Assembly: GCA_016235555.1 (NCBI GenBank)
Contig: JACRKC010000095.1
Span: 1-64,000, forward strand
DNA length: 64,000 nucleotides
Direction: 5' to 3'
From: Verrucomicrobiota bacterium
GTDB lineage: Bacteria > Verrucomicrobiota > Verrucomicrobiia > Opitutales > Opitutaceae
How positions within the stretch are numbered: the first letter of the stretch is position 1; every line of letters starts with the position of its first letter. This document shows positions 59,501 through 64,000 of this stretch, piece by piece. A model generated the notes under the pieces. That model worked only from the letters and a program-made list of their open reading frames with translations. It was not told the origin of the DNA and ran no database searches. A program made the position numbers and the translations under genes.

Positions 59501-62395
59501 TCAGCGAGCCGCCTCGACCACAAACCGATACCGGCCGGAACCGACCACCACGCGCAGCGCGGCTCCGTCCGGTTTCACCGACCGCACGCCCGGCGCGCGA
59601 TCAAGGGGCTCGCCGCTTTCCCGCGTGCGCGCGACGGTCGCCTCCGGCAGGTGGACGCTCGCCTCCGTGTTGGCCGGCACGACGACTTCGAACTCGCAGC
59701 GGCCGGCCGCGCGTTTCCACGCGCTTTCGATCCGGCCGTTGATCGAGTCGTAGCGGGCGCGCACCCAGCTGATCGGCGGATTCTCCGGGTTGCTGCCCTC
59801 CGTCGGGGGACGCGGACGGAGCAGAATTTTCCGGTAGCCGGGCCCGTCGCTGTCGATGCCGGCGAGGTCGCGATACGCCCACTCCATCACCGCCCCGAAA
59901 GCGTAGTGGCTGAAGCTGTTCATCGCGGCGTTCTGATTGCCGGCCGCGCCGTTGAAGCCGTGTTCGGTCGTGTAGCTGTCCCAGCGCTCCCACACCGTGG
60001 TCGCGCCGTTGACGACCTCGTAGCCCCAGCTCGGAAACCGCCGGCTCTGGAACAACCGCGCCGCGAGGTCGTGCCGGCCGCTGCCGGAGAGCGCCGGCAG
60101 CAGCGCGCGCGTGCCGAGGAAACCCGTGGCCATCCTGAAATCGTTTCTCTCGATACGCGCGGCGAGCGCGGCGGCCGCGGCGGAAATCCGGTCCCCCGGG
60201 ATCAGTCCGGTCCAGAGCGCGAGCACGTAGGCCGACTGGGTGTCCACCGTGAGCGTGCCATCGGGCTTCAGGTATTTCGCGCCAAACGCCTTCGTCGTCT
60301 TGGCGCGTCGCGCGGCGAAGTTTGCGACCTCGATCGAACGCCCCGTCGCCCCGGCCATCTCCTCCATCAGGCGCAAGTCCAGGACGTGGTAGCAGGTGTC
60401 GAGATAGTCGATGGGCGTGTTTTCGTTCACGTTCAGCCAGTCGCCCCACGGATTGCCGAGGCTCGTGCCGAGTCCCTCCGGGGTGGTGCTGGCGTGCCGC
60501 CATTCCATGAAGCGCAGCATCGAGGCCCAGTGGCGTTCGATCACGCGCGTGTCGCCGTAAACTTTCCAAATCGTCCAGGGGCAGATGATGCCCGCATCCG
60601 TCCAGCCGGTGCCGAACGTCTTGCCGCCACCGCCGTGCGCCATCGGGTAGGGTGCGTAATCCGGATACGCCCCGAAGCTGCGCTGCGACTCCGCCACATC
60701 GTCGAGCCACTTGGTGAAAAAGGCGGCGACATCGGCGTTGAACGTGGCGGTGCGCACGTAGGCCTGCGCGTCGCCCATCCAGCCGAGCCGCTCGTCGCGT
60801 TGCGGGCAGTCGGTCGGCACCTCGACGAAGTTGGCGCGCTGCGTCCACCGGGCGTTGCGGCCAAATTGCGTGAGCACCGGATCGCTGCACTCGAAACTCC
60901 CCGTGAGCGGCGTGTCGTTGTGGAGCACGAGGCCGGTGATCGCCGCCAGCGTCGGTGGCTCGGCGAGCCCGGTCACCTCGACAAACTGGAAGCCGTGGTA
61001 GGTGAATCGCGGCGACCAGGTCTCGCCCTGCGGATCGCCGCGCAGGACATAGGTGTCGGTGGCGCGCGCGCGGCGGAGATTCTCGGTCATGAGCGAGCCG
61101 TCCTTGTGCACCATCTCGCCGTAACGCAGCCGGACCGTCGTGCCAGCGGCGCCTTTGACGGCGAGGCGCACGATGCCGGCGAAATTCTGGCCGAGGTCGA
61201 AGATGAACACCCCGGGTTTCGGCTCCGTGAGACGCTTCGCGGGCAGCTCCTGTGTCACCCGGATCGGCGGCGCGGCGTAGGCCTGCATCGTCGCCGGCGG
61301 CGTGAAGCCGAGATCGACCTCGCGTTGGCCCGCCGTGTCGGCGAACACGGATTTGACCCGCGGGTTGGTTTCCGCGCGCACCGCCGGCGCCCACGCCGCC
61401 GCCTCGAATCCCGGCTCGCTCCAGCGGTCGAGTTCGGCGCGCGCGTCGTAGCTCTCCCCCATGATCAGGTCGGCCTCGCGCGTCGGACCGCGGTCGGTGA
61501 CGCGCCAGGTCTCGTCGGTCACGATGGTCTCGCGGGAACCGTCGGTGTATTCGAGTTCGAGTTGCGCGCGTAACGCCGGCGTCTTGCCGTAAAAATTCCG
61601 CCCGGACTTCTGCGGACCGTAACCCACCAGCAGCCCGTAGCCCACGTAGCCGGCATACCACCCTTCGGCGACGACCGCGCCGATCGCATTGGCCGCACCG
61701 CCGCGCACCAGCGCCGTGACATCGTGCGCCCGATAGTGCGCGCGCTGCGCGTAGTCGGCCCAGCCCGGCTGGAAATACGCGTCCCCCACCCTCCGGCCGT
61801 TGACGTAGAGATCGTAGAGTCCGAGCGCCGACGCGTAGACCGTGGCGCGCCGCACCGGCTTCCCGGCGGCAAACTCGCGCCGGTAGTGCCGCGGCGGCGG
61901 GAGCGACAGCGTCTTCCGGTCGGTGTGGAGCGGCGTCGCGTCGCGAAACGAGATCCACTGCGCCCGCCAGTCCTGCGGCTGCAGCAGGCCCATGGCCCAG
62001 CGCGCCGGTTCGCTCCACGCACACACGGCACCGCGCTCGTCCCAAATGCGCACCTGCCAGAAACACTCGCACCCAGAGGTGAGCGGCCGGCCCGCGTAAA
62101 CGACCTGGCTGGTGGCATTGCCTTCGACTCTCCCGCTGTCCCACCAGTCGCCCTCGCCCACGGCGAGTTTCGCCGCCGACGAGGCCACCCGCACCTGCCA
62201 CGCGCGCTGCGCCGCGCCGCGCCGCTCGGCGAGCATGCGCCACGACAGGCGCGGTGCCGGCGTGTCGACCGCGAGCGGCGCCACGAGATATTCGCACCGC
62301 AAGTCGGCGACCGCCGTGTCCGGCGCGGGCGTCTGGGCCGCGGCCACCGCCCCGAAAGTCAAAACGCTGATCAGATACAGACCGTGAAGTTTCAT
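59501..62395 (-). CDS. Exported alpha-L-rhamnosidase, GH78
   Basis: 964-residue secreted enzyme with a signal peptide (about 1-20). Fibronectin-like N-terminal domains (PAPRLSWRM, TWRVT) and carbohydrate-binding beta domains (RATVYASALGLYDLYVNGRRVGDAYFQPGWADYAQR) precede the (alpha/alpha)6 catalytic domain with VPTDCPQRDERLGWMGDAQAYVRT, containing catalytic acidic residues, and GATTVWERWDSY. A C-terminal beta sandwich follows. It removes terminal alpha-L-rhamnose from glycans or glycosides. Encoded 37 bp after the sulfatase on the same strand, and convergent with the hexuronate operon. Confidence 0.93.
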   Translation of the reverse strand: MKLHGLYLISVLTFGAVAAAQTPAPDTAVADLRCEYLVAPLAVDTPAPRLSWRMLAERRGAAQRAWQVRVASSAAKLAVGEGDWWDSGRVEGNATSQVVYAGRPLTSGCECFWQVRIWDERGAVCAWSEPARWAMGLLQPQDWRAQWISFRDATPLHTDRKTLSLPPPRHYRREFAAGKPVRRATVYASALGLYDLYVNGRRVGDAYFQPGWADYAQRAHYRAHDVTALVRGGAANAIGAVVAEGWYAGYVGYGLLVGYGPQKSGRNFYGKTPALRAQLELEYTDGSRETIVTDETWRVTDRGPTREADLIMGESYDARAELDRWSEPGFEAAAWAPAVRAETNPRVKSVFADTAGQREVDLGFTPPATMQAYAAPPIRVTQELPAKRLTEPKPGVFIFDLGQNFAGIVRLAVKGAAGTTVRLRYGEMVHKDGSLMTENLRRARATDTYVLRGDPQGETWSPRFTYHGFQFVEVTGLAEPPTLAAITGLVLHNDTPLTGSFECSDPVLTQFGRNARWTQRANFVEVPTDCPQRDERLGWMGDAQAYVRTATFNADVAAFFTKWLDDVAESQRSFGAYPDYAPYPMAHGGGGKTFGTGWTDAGIICPWTIWKVYGDTRVIERHWASMLRFMEWRHASTTPEGLGTSLGNPWGDWLNVNENTPIDYLDTCYHVLDLRLMEEMAGATGRSIEVANFAARRAKTTKAFGAKYLKPDGTLTVDTQSAYVLALWTGLIPGDRISAAAAALAARIERNDFRMATGFLGTRALLPALSGSGRHDLAARLFQSRRFPSWGYEVVNGATTVWERWDSYTTEHGFNGAAGNQNAAMNSFSHYAFGAVMEWAYRDLAGIDSDGPGYRKILLRPRPPTEGSNPENPPISWVRARYDSINGRIESAWKRAAGRCEFEVVVPANTEASVHLPEATVARTRESGEPLDRAPGVRSVKPDGAALRVVVGSGRYRFVVEAAR

Positions 62396-62432
62396 GGAGA
62401 GAATCGAAGCTGCAAAATCACCGCATCATCCG

Positions 62433-63923
62433 CTAGCGGGCGGCCGCCGCCGCCAGCCCGTAGGTCCGCAGCCACCACGCGAGCCGCTCGGCGTCGGTCG
62501 GGTCGGGTTGGTTCACGCGGCCGAGCCAGGCCTTCGCGTAATCGCCTCGCTTGGCTTTTTGGATGTCCGCCAGGGGCGGCTCGGTCGCGGGATCGCCGCG
62601 GACGCCGCGGTCACCACTGGCGGCGATCCAGGTTTCAAGGGTGCGATTGAATGCCGTGATCGTGGCGGCCAGACGGGAATCGGTGGCCAGATTGCGGCTC
62701 GTCGCCGGGTCGCGGCGCAGATCGTAGAGTTCGTATTCGGCCCGCCCGGGGGCCATCCAAGCCGCTTGGATCGCATCCAGCCGCCCTTGCGCGTGAAGCA
62801 CCCGCAGCAACGGCATGCCCGGATAACTCGCTTCCTTGTAACCCGACCAGTTGAGGTGCGACACCTCCGGGAAAAAATTTCGGACGAAAAGTTGATCGCG
62901 GGTGATGACCGCTCTGATCCGGTCCATCGCATCGCCGCAGCGATCGCGGGCCGCGAAGAGGTGCGGACGATCCGGAAAATCCGCGGCGAGAAAGTCGCGC
63001 CCTTCCATCCACGCCGGCACGGGCCGACCGGCCAGGGCAAGCGCCGTCGGCGCGAGATCGATCAAGCTGACGAGCCGCTCCTCGACCGAGCCCGCCGTGA
63101 TGCCCGGCCCGCGCACGATCAGCGGCACGTGCAGCCCCTCCTCGGTCAGCCATTGCTTGCCCCACGGCATCGGGCGGCCGTTGTCCGCGAAAAACATGAT
63201 CACGGTGCGATCGAGCACACCTTCAGCCGCGAGTTGATCGAGAATGACGCCCACGCGCCGGTCGACCGTCTCGACACTCCGCAGATAGGCATACCAGTCG
63301 CGACGCATGAGCGGGTGATCCGGATAATGCGGCGGCAGGGGAATCGCAGCGACGGCCGCCTCGTCAAAGCGCTCCGGCACCGGCAACGGCCGGTGCGGCT
63401 CGGTGATCTGGAACTGCGCGAAAAAGGGCTGGCCGGGCCGGCGTTGCCGCCAGTCGTCGCCATCGTAGAGTTTCTTCGGATCGTGGGCGAAATTGTAGTG
63501 GGTCTTCGCGCGGGTGATTGTGCGGCCGCCACGTTGCGCGCCGGGCGCGGCGGCGTTGGTGACGAACCAGCCGGCCTCGCGCAGCAGCTCCGGCAACGGC
63601 CGGTAGGGGGCGGGCAGCGGCTGCGGGTTCTCCATGTCATGCGGGTGGAGCCCCGTCGTCGTCTGGTAGCAGCCAAGGATGAAGGCTGAGCGCGAGGCGC
63701 TGCAGATCGGCGCGCTCACGTAGGCGCGCGTGTAACGCCGCCCTTGCGCGGCGAGCCGGTCGAGATTCGGCGTCTTCACCCCCGTCGCACCGTAGGCGGC
63801 GAGGTCGAGCGACATGTCGTCGGCGATGATCCAGACGAGATTCAACGGCGCGGCGGCCGGCGCCGCGGCACCGAGGGCGAGCGCCGACAACGCGAAGCTG
63901 GTGAGGGCGAGGAGGCGTTTCAT
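62433..63923 (-). CDS. Exported sulfatase (formylglycine type)
   Basis: 496 residues with a signal peptide (about 1-25). The sulfatase active site is intact: metal ligands D35-D36 in WIIADDMSLD, the nucleophile C74 in CSASR (modified to formylglycine by a separate enzyme), TKAKTHYNF-type loop (RAKTHYNFAHDPKK), and FFADNG with the second metal pair. Adjacent to the rhamnosidase, it probably desulfates a rhamnose-containing glycan. Compare the inactive-looking relative at 17091-18317. The ATG at 63923 gives a clear leader. Confidence 0.92.
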   Translation of the reverse strand: MKRLLALTSFALSALALGAAAPAAAPLNLVWIIADDMSLDLAAYGATGVKTPNLDRLAAQGRRYTRAYVSAPICSASRSAFILGCYQTTTGLHPHDMENPQPLPAPYRPLPELLREAGWFVTNAAAPGAQRGGRTITRAKTHYNFAHDPKKLYDGDDWRQRRPGQPFFAQFQITEPHRPLPVPERFDEAAVAAIPLPPHYPDHPLMRRDWYAYLRSVETVDRRVGVILDQLAAEGVLDRTVIMFFADNGRPMPWGKQWLTEEGLHVPLIVRGPGITAGSVEERLVSLIDLAPTALALAGRPVPAWMEGRDFLAADFPDRPHLFAARDRCGDAMDRIRAVITRDQLFVRNFFPEVSHLNWSGYKEASYPGMPLLRVLHAQGRLDAIQAAWMAPGRAEYELYDLRRDPATSRNLATDSRLAATITAFNRTLETWIAASGDRGVRGDPATEPPLADIQKAKRGDYAKAWLGRVNQPDPTDAERLAWWLRTYGLAAAAAR

Positions 63924-63946
63924 CGATGGAGGCGCCGCCGGTGGCG

Positions 63947-64000
63947 TTATTTCAACTCGGCGCGTTCTCCGGCGTATTTCTGCCAGAGCGCATCGAGGGT
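63947..64000 (-). CDS. C-terminal end of a gene running off the window
   Basis: The last 17 codons plus stop of a minus-strand gene, reading TLDALWQKYAGERAELK. It ends 23 bp before the sulfatase start and is probably in the same operon. Too short to assign a family. Confidence 0.55.
   Translation of the reverse strand, partial: TLDALWQKYAGERAELK

Overview
The window is about two-thirds G+C and reads as one chromosome segment of a Verrucomicrobiota-type bacterium, probably close to Opitutaceae. That placement is inferred from gene content: a TonB-dependent receptor with an SPFTV segment after its signal peptide, sulfatases, a DUF1080 (3-keto-disaccharide hydrolase) protein, hexuronate catabolism, a Gld-type ABC cassette followed by a DUF4340 protein, and intergenic spacers full of palindromic repeats. 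No rRNA, tRNA, CRISPR array, complete insertion sequence or prophage was seen.

Layout. (1) 139-3146: two tandem organophosphate:phosphate-antiporter-like MFS genes on the minus strand. (2) 3475-11730: plus-strand ABC ATPase, permease, GldG-like protein, DUF4340 protein and a large AsmA-like protein. (3) 12352-19659: a hybrid sensor kinase, an unknown membrane protein, a sulfatase-fold protein lacking its catalytic residues, and a DUF1080 protein. (4) 20473-24080: minus-strand operon of obg, a small PilB-associated protein, pilB and a 73-residue membrane protein. (5) 24176-26411: three genes of unknown function. (6) 26524-45242: a division and cell wall (dcw) cluster on the minus strand, mraZ-sORF-rsmH-ftsL-ftsI-murE-murF-mraY-sORF-murD-lysM-ftsW-murG-(palindromic element, no murC)-murB-ddl-ftsQ-ftsA-ftsZ. 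Most junctions overlap or lie within a few bases. mraZ is preceded by four TGGNN boxes at exact 10-bp spacing, which fits MraZ autoregulation. (7) 45997-59382: a hexuronate locus. IclR regulator, uxuA and an RraA-family gene run leftward. A TonB receptor, GH115-like enzyme, clan-A glycosidase, hexuronate MFS transporter, uxaC and a fructuronate-reductase SDR run rightward in a tight operon. (8) 59501-64000: GH78 alpha-L-rhamnosidase, an active-looking sulfatase and the end of another gene.

Together region 7 encodes oligosaccharide uptake, release of glucuronate, transport, and the steps glucuronate to fructuronate to mannonate to 2-keto-3-deoxygluconate. KDG kinase and KDPG aldolase are not in the window. 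The adjoining rhamnosidase and sulfatase suggest, without proving, a sulfated glucuronate- and rhamnose-containing polysaccharide as substrate.

The least expected observations are: a MurE homologue in the dcw cluster that has lost nearly every catalytic motif; absence of murC where a 170-bp palindromic element now sits; two small basic ORFs placed 2 nt after mraZ and mraY; a sulfatase lacking nucleophile and metal ligands; a 22-residue in-frame duplication beside the MurF P-loop; gene junctions in which inverted arms of 7-nt repeats (CTCAACT or GACCAGG type) flank the spacer; and several families of paired palindromes headed by GTAG, resembling REPINs.
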